Assembly (NCBI RefSeq): GCF_003182475.1 | Contig: NZ_QGTS01000010.1 | Coordinates: 171,803-235,802, forward strand | Source of the DNA: Mangrovibacter plantisponsor | GTDB taxonomy: Bacteria; Pseudomonadota; Gammaproteobacteria; Enterobacterales; Enterobacteriaceae | Direction: 5' to 3' | DNA: 64,000 nt | In this document: positions 18,960 through 29,652 of the stretch, piece after piece | Numbering within the stretch: position 1 is the stretch's first letter | Layout: each line of letters begins with the position of its first letter | The notes under the pieces: model-generated | Seen by the model: only the letters and a program-made list of their open reading frames with translations | Told to the model about the DNA's origin: nothing | Databases searched by the model: none | Position numbers and translations under genes: made by a program

Positions 18960-20490
18960 AATCTTCTTGCCCTTTAGTGACTTCAGAACTGGCAGAAGCC
19001 AGTGCCAATAAATTCGCAAACGTCACATCCTGATTGCGCAGTTCACCCACAACACGCCCGCGGTTAAACACCAGCGCCCGGTTGCAGATATGAGCTATCT
19101 CCTCGAAATCATTCGAGATAACCAGTACCGCCACGCCCTCACCCAACGATTTATTCAACAGGTGATAAATCTCCGCCCGGGCGCCAACATCCACGCCCGC
19201 CGTTGGGTCTTCCAGAATCAGCAACGGCGTCGCCAGATGCATCCAGCGCGCCATCACTACTTTCTGCTGGTTACCGCCAGATAACGCACTGATATCAATG
19301 TTGACGTCCTTCGGGCGGACATCGAACAACTGCACTTTCCACCAGCTTTCGCCGATTTCTTCACGCCCGCCATACCGGGACAGCACCCGATGCCCACTGG
19401 CGCAGGGGTTCATAAACAGGTTTTCCCGCACCGACATCGACATCACCAGGCTTTCGCCTGTCCGGTCTCCGGCCACTAAAGAGACACCGCGCGCCATTGC
19501 CTCCCGCGGGTTTCTGGCAGCATAAGGCTGTTCACAGAAATGGATTTCCCCGCCTTCTCGCTGACGCAGCCCAAACAACAGCCGGCCAATTTCTTCCTGG
19601 CCTGCCCCGCGCAGCCCGGCCAGGGCCAGCATCTCCCCTGGCTGTAATGAGAAACTCACCGGGCCGGTATCCCCAACCTGCACATTTTCCAGTGCCAGCA
19701 CCGGGGAACGCCCTTCCGGTAAGGGCTCACGCTGTTCTTGTGCCGTTTGCTCGCCCACAATTAATTCCACCAGGCCACGCACGGTATAATCTGCCGTCAT
19801 CCCTCCGGCGACATAGCACCCGTCGCGCATCACACACACCCGGTCGGCAATCTCAATGACTTCATCAAGGCGGTGTGTGACATAAATCATCCCGACATTC
19901 TTTTCCCGTAAACGGGCAATAACACTGAACAGGTGGCGAACATCATTGGCAGGTAATGACGCGGTGGGTTCATCCAGCACCAGTAATTCCGCGTTAACAG
20001 CGACAGCACGCGCTATCGCCAGCAAGGATTTTTCAGTACGCGATAACTCAAAGACCCTCGCCTGTGGGTCAATATCAATCCCCACATCCTGGAGTGCCTG
20101 GCGAGCGCGGCGTTCAATTTCACGCCAGCGAATCAGCCCCAGCTTGCGCGGAAACCCCATGACCAGCGCCATGTTTTCAGCAACCGTCATCCATTCCACC
20201 AGCCCGAGGTCCTGGTGGATAAATGCAATAGGTTGTTGTGTGGCACTCTTAATTGCTGCTGCCGAAGAGATAGACTGGCCTTTAAACAGGATGTCGCCAC
20301 TATCACGGGAATACACCCCCGCCAGCACTTTGATTAACGTTGATTTCCCTGCACCATTTTCACCAAGCAGCGCAAGGACTTCACCAGGCATAACATGAAG
20401 GCTGACATCATTGACTGCGGGGTTGCCGCCAAAGCGTTTCACAATATGCTGCATTTCCAGCGTAGGTTGCTGGGCCCGAATTTGATTCAT
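18949..20490 (-). CDS. Sugar ABC transporter ATP-binding protein (two ABC domains)
   Basis: This 513-residue tandem ABC ATPase is of the RbsA/XylG/MglA type. The N-terminal domain has a good Walker A (LLGENGAGKSTLIKVLAG) and Walker B (LLVLDEPTASL). The C-terminal domain has a degenerate Walker A (AGLRGAGQEEIGRLLFG), a perfect signature LSGGNQQKVVMARW and Walker B LLILEDPTAGVD. This asymmetry is normal for the family. The start at 20490 is the first codon of MNQIRAQQP; an upstream open stretch has no ribosome site. It is the first gene of the importer operon, and a candidate YiaJ operator lies about 90 bp upstream. Confidence 0.93.
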   Translation of the reverse strand: MNQIRAQQPTLEMQHIVKRFGGNPAVNDVSLHVMPGEVLALLGENGAGKSTLIKVLAGVYSRDSGDILFKGQSISSAAAIKSATQQPIAFIHQDLGLVEWMTVAENMALVMGFPRKLGLIRWREIERRARQALQDVGIDIDPQARVFELSRTEKSLLAIARAVAVNAELLVLDEPTASLPANDVRHLFSVIARLREKNVGMIYVTHRLDEVIEIADRVCVMRDGCYVAGGMTADYTVRGLVELIVGEQTAQEQREPLPEGRSPVLALENVQVGDTGPVSFSLQPGEMLALAGLRGAGQEEIGRLLFGLRQREGGEIHFCEQPYAARNPREAMARGVSLVAGDRTGESLVMSMSVRENLFMNPCASGHRVLSRYGGREEIGESWWKVQLFDVRPKDVNIDISALSGGNQQKVVMARWMHLATPLLILEDPTAGVDVGARAEIYHLLNKSLGEGVAVLVISNDFEEIAHICNRALVFNRGRVVGELRNQDVTFANLLALASASSEVTKGQEDYVE

Positions 20491-20575
20491 AGCGATGCCT
20501 TTTCGTGGGTGACCCGCTAACAAAGTTTTTTTTCACAGCTGCATCGAAAAAAAACGCACCAGTGTTTCAATATGC

Positions 20576-20588
20576 GAAATCAAATTTC
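20576..20588. promoter_or_regulatory. Candidate YiaJ operator upstream of the ABC importer operon
   Basis: GAAAT-CAA-ATTTC is a perfect 5-bp inverted repeat 86 bp before the ATPase start. The surrounding 27 bp agree with the reverse complement of the region just after the yiaK -10 box at 20 of 27 positions by eye. IclR-family repressors bind such short palindromes. The rest of 20491-20836 is A+T-rich and holds no gene. Confidence 0.5.
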
Positions 20589-20836
20589 AAATTCACGATA
20601 AAAAGTAAACATGAAATATCACGGAAGGTGAATAAATAAATAATCAATATTTTCAATTGGTTATTTTTATTTATCTAAAATGTGACGAGGGGCGCACTTA
20701 TTAAAGAGTGCGAAAAAGAAAGTTATTCAGGTAGTAATCAGTACCAAAATATCAGCAATAGCCGGGCAAGCGCAGTATGCAAAGACATACTGCGCCAGTG
20801 TGTTACCGCAGGAAAAGAGACCGCCTGGCAAAGCCA

Positions 20837-21661
20837 CTATATCTGGACGTTAAACCCCAGCTCCTGAGAAATAGCCAGTGCTGTTTTTTGCAGTGGTTTC
20901 AACAAGTTCTTCTCACCAATTTGTTTTAACCTGGAGGTGGATAACGAAATAGAAATCGCGTATGGCACCCGTTGGTGAATATCAAAAACAGGGACAGCAA
21001 TACAAGACACACCCAGTTCGTTTTCTTCGCGGTCCATGGCCATGTTTTTATCGCGAATGGACGCCAGCTCCTGGTACATATCCCCCAGGCGGGTAATCGT
21101 ATTGCGAGTCAGCGACTGAATTTGTGGCTGGTGTATTTCCCAGTATTTTTGCACGTAATCTTCCTGCCCAAAGGCGAGGTAAATTTTCCCCATTGCCGAG
21201 CAATACAGCGGTTGCTGCTGACCAATATACGCCCGGGTACGCAACATACCGGTTGTGGGTTCCAGCTTATAAATCAAAATTGAGTGGTCATCTTCCCGTG
21301 TTGAGAAGTTCACGGTCTCACCGGTTTCCAGGTTGAGCGTTTCCAGGTGGGGAGCGGCAACATGAATAATGTTCAGTGATGACAGCGCTTTTTGCCCCAC
21401 AGAAATAAATTTAGTGGTCAGCCGGTAGCTCCCGGCAGCGGGCGCAGTCGTCACATAGCCGCAAGACTGTAACCCCTGCAGCAGGCGGTGCACTGTGCTC
21501 TTGTTCAGTTGTGCCAATTCCGAGAGGTGGGCCAGTGGGCAACCATTTGGGTAATTGCTCAAAATTTCAATTAATTGCAAGCCACGAAACAAACTCTGGC
21601 TGCCTGCGGGCCGCTCTTTATCCAGGGCCGCATTCGCTCTTTTTTCACTCATGTCTCTCAT
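20837..21661 (-). CDS. yiaJ: IclR-family repressor of the yia operon, YiaJ (PlaR)
   Basis: This 274-residue repressor strongly resembles E. coli YiaJ/PlaR, sharing KERPAGSQSLFRGL, ILSNYPNGCPLAHLSELA and STVHRLLQGLQSCGYVTTAP. The winged HTH covers about residues 22-85, and an IclR effector-binding domain covers the rest (DREENELGVSCIAVPVFD). Two ATG codons compete, 21661 and 21652; both have purine-rich upstream bases. In E. coli YiaJ represses yiaK-S. Here it is divergent from yiaK and on the same strand as the ABC importer, whose upstream region carries a matching palindrome. The effector is probably an ascorbate-pathway intermediate; for Klebsiella, ascorbate 6-phosphate has been proposed. 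Confidence 0.93.
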   Translation of the reverse strand: MRDMSEKRANAALDKERPAGSQSLFRGLQLIEILSNYPNGCPLAHLSELAQLNKSTVHRLLQGLQSCGYVTTAPAAGSYRLTTKFISVGQKALSSLNIIHVAAPHLETLNLETGETVNFSTREDDHSILIYKLEPTTGMLRTRAYIGQQQPLYCSAMGKIYLAFGQEDYVQKYWEIHQPQIQSLTRNTITRLGDMYQELASIRDKNMAMDREENELGVSCIAVPVFDIHQRVPYAISISLSTSRLKQIGEKNLLKPLQKTALAISQELGFNVQI

Positions 21662-21771
21662 CCTGCTTTTATCGTTTCCTGATCGTAGCGCAAAGTGTGT
21701 TTCAGTTCACGATCTGGGCAATAAATTATTAACGCACTGAATTTACTTCATTTTTAGTTTTCATTCATGCT

Positions 21772-21815
21772 TTGACATCTCATTTTCTGATCGTTATATT
21801 TGAAATCAGATTCCA
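21772..21815 (+). promoter_or_regulatory. yiaK promoter with overlapping repressor site
   Basis: TTGACA (21772-21777), a 17-bp spacer and TATATT (21795-21800) form a near-consensus sigma-70 promoter. Directly downstream is TGAAATC-A-GATTCCA (21801-21815), a near-perfect 7-bp palindrome at the expected transcription start, where a bound repressor would block transcription. Confidence 0.8.
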
Positions 21816-21878
21816 CAATATGAAATTTACAGCTAAAAATTCATTCACGCCATTCCCACAAATCGAAGGAGATCAGGA

Positions 21879-23355
<1,477 letters not shown>

Positions 23356-23404
23356 CCTTGTTATTTATTTGCTGAAAAACAGCAAATAATAAGGAACCAC
23401 TACA

Positions 23405-24355
23405 ATGAATAGCCAACACACGGGTTATATTATCGGTGCGTACCCTTGCGCACCTTCGTTTCACTATAAAAATGAAAATGACGAAGCCAGCTTTTGGCGC
23501 AAACTGGCAGACAGCACGGATATTCGTGGTCTGGAACAGCCATGCCTTGAGGAATTACATCCCTTTGGCGATGACTGGCTGCTGAACCATATTCCTGGCG
23601 ACTGGGAAATTGTGGTTACCGCTATTATGGGTACCATGCAACAGCGCGCCAGCCAGCCCGGATTTGGGCTGGCATCTGCCGATGAAACCCAGCGCCAGGC
23701 TTGCCTGAACTGGTATCGCCACCTGTATCAGAAGATTAACCGTATTAACGACAGCGCAGCAAAAAAACGGGTTATTGCCCTGGAAATCCACGCGGCGCCT
23801 CTGGCTACGGCTTCTGTTGAGCACTCCACCGCAGCCTTTAACGCCTCGCTGGATGAACTGACTCGCTGGGACTGGTCTTGTGACCTGGTGCTGGAACATT
23901 GTGATGCCATGAACGGCGTCCAACCCGGTAAAGGATTTTTACCACTGGAAAATGTGCTGGATACAGTACGCGGGCGCAATATTCGTGTTGCTCTGAACTG
24001 GGCGCGTTCCGTGATTGAGCGCCGTGATACTGAAGAGCCGTTACGCCACCTGCAACAAGTACTGAGCCAGCACAAACTGGCCGGGCTGATGTTTTCGGGC
24101 ACCACTGAATCTGGCCCTTATGGCGAATGGGGAGACCTGCATGCGCCATTTGCGCCTTTCCCTGGCAGTGAAGCAGGTTGCCATGAAAGCCTGATGACCG
24201 TTGAGCAGGCGCGCAAATGGTTACACGCCGTGCCAGACAACAACCTGTCTTTTTTAGGTATCAAACTCTTAGAAATAAATGCCAGCGCGGATGTTTCACA
24301 CCGTGTCGCAATATTACACGACGGGATCCGTGCCTTAAACCTGGCAAAAACATAA
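23405..24355 (+). CDS. yiaX1: YiaX1-type DUF4862 protein
   Basis: This 316-residue protein is probably a TIM-barrel enzyme of the xylose-isomerase-like type. Evidence is the acidic/His-bearing beta-strand ends such as [10 protein letters not shown] and [12 protein letters not shown] and a second-half [12 protein letters not shown]. The same gene, in the same place between yiaL and the transporter yiaX2, was described in Klebsiella (yiaKLX1X2PQRS), where the operon is needed for aerobic ascorbate use. It is absent from the E. coli K-12 version, which has the YiaMNO TRAP transporter instead. Its reaction is unknown to me. Confidence 0.8.
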   Translation: MNSQHTGYIIGAYPCAPSFHYKNENDEASFWRKLADSTDIRGLEQPCLEELHPFGDDWLLNHIPGDWEIVVTAIMGTMQQRASQPGFGLASADETQRQACLNWYRHLYQKINRINDSAAKKRVIALEIHAAPLATASVEHSTAAFNASLDELTRWDWSCDLVLEHCDAMNGVQPGKGFLPLENVLDTVRGRNIRVALNWARSVIERRDTEEPLRHLQQVLSQHKLAGLMFSGTTESGPYGEWGDLHAPFAPFPGSEAGCHESLMTVEQARKWLHAVPDNNLSFLGIKLLEINASADVSHRVAILHDGIRALNLAKT

Positions 24356-24374
24356 TAACAACAGAATCCCTCAT

Positions 24375-24396
24375 CGGCCTGAATAAAATCAGGCCG
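24375..24396 (+). repeat. Intra-operon hairpin yiaX1-yiaX2
   Basis: CGGCCTGA (24375-24382) and TCAGGCCG (24389-24396) flank a 6-base loop. No T-run follows, so it is more likely an mRNA stability or processing element than a terminator. Confidence 0.6.
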
Positions 24397-24433
24397 TAGC
24401 GTGTTATCTCACGACGACTAAGAGAATAATATT

Positions 24434-25756
24434 ATGACTTCAACCCGTACCCTACAATCTCAACATATTCCCCGCCAGCGCTGGCTGAGAATTATTCCAC
24501 CCATATTAATCGCCTGTATTATTTCTTATATGGACCGGGTAAATATTGCCTTTGCCATGCCAGGCGGAATGGACAGTGAATTAGGAATTTCGGCCAGTAT
24601 GGCAGGTCTTGCCGGTGGTATTTTCTTTATCGGTTATTTATTTCTGCAGGTGCCTGGTGGAAAAATAGCAGTGCATGGTAGCGGCAAGCGCTTTATTGGC
24701 TGGTCTCTGGTTGCCTGGGCTATTTTATCCATTCTTACCGGGTTGATTACCAATCAGTACCAGTTACTTGCCTTGCGGTTCCTGCTGGGGGTTGCTGAAG
24801 GCGGGATGCTGCCGGTAGTGCTGACGATGGTCAGTAACTGGTTCCCGGACGCAGAGCGCGGGCGTGCTAACGCTATCGTCATCATGTTCGTTCCTATCGC
24901 AGGCATCATCACCGCTCCGCTTTCAGGCTGGCTTATTACCGTTCTGGACTGGCGCTGGCTGTTCATTGTTGAAGGTTTGTTCTCTGTTGCCGTGCTTATT
25001 CTGTGGTCCCTCACCGTAAGTGACCGGCCTGAAGAAGCCCGCTGGATATCCGAGGCCGAAAAGCAGTGGTTAATCCGGACACTGAAAGAGGAACAGGCAG
25101 CAATTGCTGGCAAACAGGTGCGCAATGCCTCACTGAAACTGGTACTGGCAGACAAAACTATCTGGCAGTTAATTGCCCTTAACTTCTTCTACCAGACCGG
25201 GATCTACGGTTACACCCTGTGGTTACCCAGCATTCTCAAAGGCCTGACTCACAGTAGCATGGGTGAAGTAGGTTTACTGGCAGTTCTGCCTTTTGTTGCC
25301 GCTATGGCGGGTATGTTCCTGTTCTCCTCTTTGTCTGACCGCACAGGCAAACGCAAGTTATTCGTCTTCCTGCCGCTGCTCGGTTTTTCCCTGTGCATGT
25401 TTCTGTCTGTCACGTTGCAACAGCATGTCTGGCTGTCGTACCTGGCATTGATTGGTTGCGGTTTCTTCCTGCAATCCGCCGCGGGTGTGTTCTGGACCAT
25501 TCCGGCCCGCCTGTTCAACGCCGAAATGGCCGGTGGTGCGCGTGGCGTAATTAATGCCCTGGGGAACCTCGGTGGCTTCTGTGGCCCTTATGCAGTTGGC
25601 GTGTTGATAACCCTCTACAGCAAAGATGCCGGGGTGTATTGCCTGGCCGCATCACTACTGCTGTCTGCCATTCTGGCGCTGATCCTGCCGGCCAGATGCG
25701 ACAACGATGAAGTTCACCCGACACACCAGGGTGTAGCTAATAAATCCACTATTTGA
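24434..25756 (+). CDS. yiaX2: MFS transporter YiaX2
   Basis: This 440-residue major facilitator protein has about twelve membrane segments and resembles the anion:cation (phthalate/hexuronate) symporter subfamily. Family signatures include MDRVNIAFAMPGGMD near the first helix and the loop motifs GGKIAVHGSGKRFIG and FPDAERGRANA. It occupies the place of yiaX2 of Klebsiella, the proposed importer for L-ascorbate or its breakdown products. It is downstream of yiaX1 after a 78-bp gap. Confidence 0.88.
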   Translation: MTSTRTLQSQHIPRQRWLRIIPPILIACIISYMDRVNIAFAMPGGMDSELGISASMAGLAGGIFFIGYLFLQVPGGKIAVHGSGKRFIGWSLVAWAILSILTGLITNQYQLLALRFLLGVAEGGMLPVVLTMVSNWFPDAERGRANAIVIMFVPIAGIITAPLSGWLITVLDWRWLFIVEGLFSVAVLILWSLTVSDRPEEARWISEAEKQWLIRTLKEEQAAIAGKQVRNASLKLVLADKTIWQLIALNFFYQTGIYGYTLWLPSILKGLTHSSMGEVGLLAVLPFVAAMAGMFLFSSLSDRTGKRKLFVFLPLLGFSLCMFLSVTLQQHVWLSYLALIGCGFFLQSAAGVFWTIPARLFNAEMAGGARGVINALGNLGGFCGPYAVGVLITLYSKDAGVYCLAASLLLSAILALILPARCDNDEVHPTHQGVANKSTI

Positions 25757-25762
25757 GACACC

Positions 25763-25780
25763 TGCGCGCTTCGGCGCGCA
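25763..25780 (+). repeat. UUCG-tetraloop hairpin yiaX2-lyxK
   Basis: TGCGCGC, loop TTCG, GCGCGCA: an exceptionally stable tetraloop hairpin immediately after the transporter stop. No T-run follows. It may protect the upstream mRNA or set different expression for transporter and enzymes. Confidence 0.6.
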
Positions 25781-25793
25781 TAAACGAGTACCG

Positions 25794-27323
25794 ATGATGA
25801 GAGAACACAGCGAGCCTTTATGGCTGGGTATTGATTGCGGCGGCACCTATCTGAAGGCCGGGTTATATGACCGCGCTGGCAAAGAGCACTCTATCCAGCG
25901 AGGCGTACTGACCACCCTCAACCCACAACCTGGATACGCTGAGCGCGATATGCACGCGTTATGGGAGCAGTGCGCCAGTACCATTCGTCAGTTACTGACC
26001 CGGGCAGAGGTAAATGGCTCCCGAATTCAGGCGATTGGTATTTCTGCTCAGGGTAAGGGGCTGTTTCTGCTCGATAAACAGAATAAGCCTCTCGGCAATG
26101 CCATTCTCTCCTCAGACCGTCGGGCTATGGCGCAAGTACGCCAGTGGCAACAGGAAGGTATGCCTGAACGGCTCTATCCTGAAACTCGCCAGACGTTATG
26201 GACCGGCCACCCGGCATCATTACTGCGCTGGATTAAGGACCATGAGCCGCAACGCTACCAGAACATTGGCTGCGTGATGATGGGCCACGATTATCTGCGC
26301 TGGTGCCTGACAGGCGTAAAAAGCGCAGAAGAAACCAATATCTCCGAATCGAACCTGTACCACATGGCGCGGGGTGAATATGACCCCAAACTGGCGCAAA
26401 TGCTGGGTATTGAAGAAATCATGCCCGCTCTACCGCCAATTGTTGGCCCGGCAGAAATATGCGGGGAAATCACCGCTCATGCCGCCTCCCTGACCGGTCT
26501 CGCTGCAGGCACGCCTGTAGTGGGGGGGCTGTTTGATGTGGTTTCCACCGCACTCTGTGCCGGATTACAGGATGAACACACACTCAATGCCGTTATGGGT
26601 ACCTGGGCCGTTACCAGCGGTGTGACATCCGGGATTCATCCCCACGAAGCTCACCGTTATGTCTATGGCCGCTACGCCGACCCGGGACTCTATATTGTCC
26701 ATGAAGCCAGCCCCACATCATCCGGCAATCTCGAATGGCTCACGAGCCAGTGGGGCTCACTCTCTTTTGACGAGATTAATAACGCAGTCGCCAGCCTGCC
26801 GAAGGCCGGTTCAGATGTCTACTTTTTGCCATTTCTGTATGGGAGCAATGCCGGGCTGGAAATGACTGCCGGGTTCTATGGGTTACAGGCGATTCACCAG
26901 CGGGCTCACCTGCTGCAGGCCGTCTATGAAGGTGTAGTTTTCAGCCATATGACTCACCTGAACCGTATGCAAACCCGTTTTACCGAGGCCCGCACCTTAC
27001 GCATAACCGGTGGCCCGGCACATTCTGCCGTCTGGATGCAGATGTTTGCCGACATCAGCGGATTAACCGTGGAATTACCCCAGGTGGAAGAAACCGGCTG
27101 CCTTGGCGCCGCACTCGCCGCCCTGGTGGGTAGTGGCGTGTATCCCTCATTTCAGGTTGCCTGCCAGCACCTGAATCACCCTATTCACCGCCTGACCCCC
27201 GACCAGGATGCTCACGCGCGCTATCAACATAAATACCAGCATTACCAATATCTGATTGATGCCATGCAGCAGTTTCACGCTCGCTGCGCCGCATCTCAAC
27301 GTGCTAAGGAATCTATCGCATGA
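25794..27323 (+). CDS. lyxK: L-xylulose/3-keto-L-gulonate kinase LyxK
   Basis: This 509-residue FGGY-family carbohydrate kinase phosphorylates 3-keto-L-gulonate (and L-xylulose). The N-terminal phosphate motif is WLGIDCGGTYLKAGLYD. Further ASKHA motifs are AIGISAQGKGLFLLD, VVGGLFDVVS and the C-terminal adenosine motif RITGGPAHSAVWMQMFAD. Two adjacent ATGs begin it. It overlaps yiaQ by four bases (ATGA), so translation is coupled. Confidence 0.93.
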   Translation: MMREHSEPLWLGIDCGGTYLKAGLYDRAGKEHSIQRGVLTTLNPQPGYAERDMHALWEQCASTIRQLLTRAEVNGSRIQAIGISAQGKGLFLLDKQNKPLGNAILSSDRRAMAQVRQWQQEGMPERLYPETRQTLWTGHPASLLRWIKDHEPQRYQNIGCVMMGHDYLRWCLTGVKSAEETNISESNLYHMARGEYDPKLAQMLGIEEIMPALPPIVGPAEICGEITAHAASLTGLAAGTPVVGGLFDVVSTALCAGLQDEHTLNAVMGTWAVTSGVTSGIHPHEAHRYVYGRYADPGLYIVHEASPTSSGNLEWLTSQWGSLSFDEINNAVASLPKAGSDVYFLPFLYGSNAGLEMTAGFYGLQAIHQRAHLLQAVYEGVVFSHMTHLNRMQTRFTEARTLRITGGPAHSAVWMQMFADISGLTVELPQVEETGCLGAALAALVGSGVYPSFQVACQHLNHPIHRLTPDQDAHARYQHKYQHYQYLIDAMQQFHARCAASQRAKESIA

Positions 27324-27973
27324 AACCCTTGTTACAACTGGCCCTGGACCACACCAGCCTGGCATCTGCACTCCAGGATGTGGAAAAGCTGCATCACCAT
27401 GTGGACATTATTGAGGCTGGCACCATTTTATGCCTGTCTGAAGGGTTGCACGCAGTGCGCGAATTACGGGCTCGTTGCCCGGAAAAAATCGTGGTAGCCG
27501 ACTGGAAAGTGGCCGATGCCGGAGAAACGCTGGCCCAACAGGCGATGACGGCGGGTGCCAACTGGATGACCGTGATTTGTGCAGCCCCCCTGGCAACAGT
27601 GGAAAAAGCATTATCCGTTGCCAAACAGCATCAGGGCGATATCCAGATTGAGCTATTTGGCAACTGGACTTTCGATGATGCCCGCGCCTGGTATAAAGCC
27701 GGCATTCGCCAGGCGATTTACCACCGGGGCCGGGATGCTCAGGCCAGCGGGCAAACCTGGAGCGAGGCGGATCTTAACCGCATGAAAGCACTCTCGGATA
27801 TTGGCCTGGAACTGTCGATTACCGGCGGCATCACCCCTGACGACCTGCACCTGTTCCGTGATATCGCGGTGCGCGCATTTATTGCCGGGCGAGCACTGGT
27901 TGATAACCCCAACCCGCCAGCCGTTGCCAGTGCCTTCCACCAACAAATTCAGGCCATCTGGGGGAGCAAATAA
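27320..27973 (+). CDS. yiaQ: 3-keto-L-gulonate-6-phosphate decarboxylase YiaQ (SgbH)
   Basis: This 217-residue enzyme belongs to the OMP-decarboxylase suprafamily and converts 3-keto-L-gulonate 6-phosphate to L-xylulose 5-phosphate. The catalytic cluster is visible as ALDHT, IIEAGT and the diagnostic VVADWKVADAGE (DxKxxD). The phosphate-binding end has ITGGI and FIAGRAL. It shares one base with the next gene (TAATG). Confidence 0.95.
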   Translation: MKPLLQLALDHTSLASALQDVEKLHHHVDIIEAGTILCLSEGLHAVRELRARCPEKIVVADWKVADAGETLAQQAMTAGANWMTVICAAPLATVEKALSVAKQHQGDIQIELFGNWTFDDARAWYKAGIRQAIYHRGRDAQASGQTWSEADLNRMKALSDIGLELSITGGITPDDLHLFRDIAVRAFIAGRALVDNPNPPAVASAFHQQIQAIWGSK

Positions 27974-28833
27974 TGCGCCAGCATCCACTCGGTATTTATG
28001 AAAAAGCCTTACCCAAAAACCTCACCTGGCCGGAAAGGTTAGTGCTGGCGAAAAGCTGTGGCTTTGATTTTGTCGAGATGTCAGTCGATGAAACCGATGA
28101 GCGCTTATCCCGCCTGGAGTGGTCTGCCAGCCAGCGAGCCTCCCTGGTGGAATCCATGCTGGAAACCGGTGTATCTATACCGTCGATGTGCCTGTCCGCA
28201 CACCGCCGTTTCCCTTTTGGCAGCAAAGATGAAGCCATTCGCCAGCGCGCCAGAACCATTATGACCCAGGCTATCAGGCTGGCACGCGACCTGGGGATCC
28301 GCACCATCCAGTTAGCCGGGTATGACGTTTATTACGAAACTCACGATGAAACCACGCTGCGTTATTTCACTGAAGGCATGGCCTGGGCTGTTGAGCAGGC
28401 AGCGGCGGCACAGGTGATGCTGGCTGTGGAAATCATGGACACCGAGTTCATGAACTCCATTACCAAATGGAAAAAGTGGGACGACTTACTTGCATCCCCC
28501 TGGTTCAGTGTTTACCCGGATGTCGGCAACCTCAGCGCCTGGGGGAATGACGTTGCCAGTGAACTCCGTCTGGGGATTAACCGCATTGCCGCCATTCACC
28601 TGAAAGACACGCTGGCTGTCACCGCAGACAGCCCGGGGCAATTTCGTGATGTGCCCTTTGGCCAGGGCTGTGTCGATTTTGTCGGCATCTTCAAAACCCT
28701 TGCAGAGCTGAATTATCGCGGCGCCTTTTTAATTGAGATGTGGACAGAGAAAGCCCAGGAGCCGGTGCTGGAAATTATTCAGGCTCGCCAGTGGATTGAA
28801 CAACGTATGCAGGAAGGAGGATTTCCATGTTAG
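27973..28833 (+). CDS. yiaR: L-xylulose-5-phosphate 3-epimerase YiaR (SgbU)
   Basis: This 286-residue TIM-barrel epimerase converts L-xylulose 5-phosphate to L-ribulose 5-phosphate. Characteristic strands are [45 protein letters not shown] and AAIHLKDT, carrying the acidic and His metal ligands. It overlaps yiaS by seven bases. Confidence 0.95.
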   Translation: MRQHPLGIYEKALPKNLTWPERLVLAKSCGFDFVEMSVDETDERLSRLEWSASQRASLVESMLETGVSIPSMCLSAHRRFPFGSKDEAIRQRARTIMTQAIRLARDLGIRTIQLAGYDVYYETHDETTLRYFTEGMAWAVEQAAAAQVMLAVEIMDTEFMNSITKWKKWDDLLASPWFSVYPDVGNLSAWGNDVASELRLGINRIAAIHLKDTLAVTADSPGQFRDVPFGQGCVDFVGIFKTLAELNYRGAFLIEMWTEKAQEPVLEIIQARQWIEQRMQEGGFPC

Positions 28834-29522
28834 AGCAGTTAAAAAATGAAGTGCTGGCCGCCAACCTGGCGCTTCCTGAACACCAGCTGGTCACATTTAC
28901 CTGGGGAAATGTCAGCGCTGTCTGCCGCGAGCAGGGTGTGGTGATTATCAAACCCTCAGGCGTAGAGTATGACATGATGACAGCCGATGACATGGTGGTG
29001 GTTGATCTGGAAACCGGCACCGTGGTGGAAGGGAAAAAGAAACCCTCTTCTGATACTGCCACCCACCTGGCGTTGTACCGCCGTTTTCCGGGCATTGGCG
29101 GCATTGTGCATACCCATTCCCGCCATGCGACAATCTGGTCACAGGCAGGCCTGGATTTACCCGCCTGGGGCACCACACAGGCAGACTATTTCTACGGCGC
29201 AGTACCCTGCACCCGGCTGATGCATGATGCTGAAATCGCACAGGATTACGAACTGCAAACCGGTAATGTGATTATCGAGACGTTTGAACAGCGCGACCTT
29301 GATCCCCTGCAGATTCCGGCTGTGCTGGTGCATTCCCATGGCCCATTCGCCTGGGGAAAAGATGCCGCAGATGCCGTTCATAATGCAGTGGTACTGGAAG
29401 AGTGCGCATATATGGGGTTGTTCTCGCGCCAGCTCGCCCCACAATTACCGGATATGCAGCAAACCCTGCTGGATAAGCACTATTTACGCAAACACGGGAA
29501 AAATGCCTACTACGGGCAATAA
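28827..29522 (+). CDS. yiaS: L-ribulose-5-phosphate 4-epimerase YiaS (SgbE)
   Basis: This 231-residue class II aldolase-fold epimerase makes D-xylulose 5-phosphate, which enters the pentose phosphate pathway. It has the substrate loop [16 protein letters not shown], the zinc-binding [11 protein letters not shown] and the third zinc His in [10 protein letters not shown]. It is the last gene of the operon and is followed by a strong terminator. Confidence 0.95.
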   Translation: MLEQLKNEVLAANLALPEHQLVTFTWGNVSAVCREQGVVIIKPSGVEYDMMTADDMVVVDLETGTVVEGKKKPSSDTATHLALYRRFPGIGGIVHTHSRHATIWSQAGLDLPAWGTTQADYFYGAVPCTRLMHDAEIAQDYELQTGNVIIETFEQRDLDPLQIPAVLVHSHGPFAWGKDAADAVHNAVVLEECAYMGLFSRQLAPQLPDMQQTLLDKHYLRKHGKNAYYGQ

Positions 29523-29577
29523 TCGCCACCGGGTAAATAACATTGCCGACACCAGTCAGGCTTCTGAAATTTAAAAC

Positions 29578-29604
29578 AAAAAGGGAAAAAAATTTTCCCT
29601 TTTT
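29578..29604. terminator. Bidirectional terminator between yiaS and fucO
   Basis: AAAAAGGGAAAA (29578-29589) pairs with TTTTCCCTTTTT (29593-29604). The A/T arms serve as U-tracts in both directions, so it can end both the yia operon and the convergent fucAO transcript. Confidence 0.85.
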
Positions 29605-29652
29605 CTCTATCTCTTGTGATCATAAACGCGGTAAACACCACGCAAAAAACCA

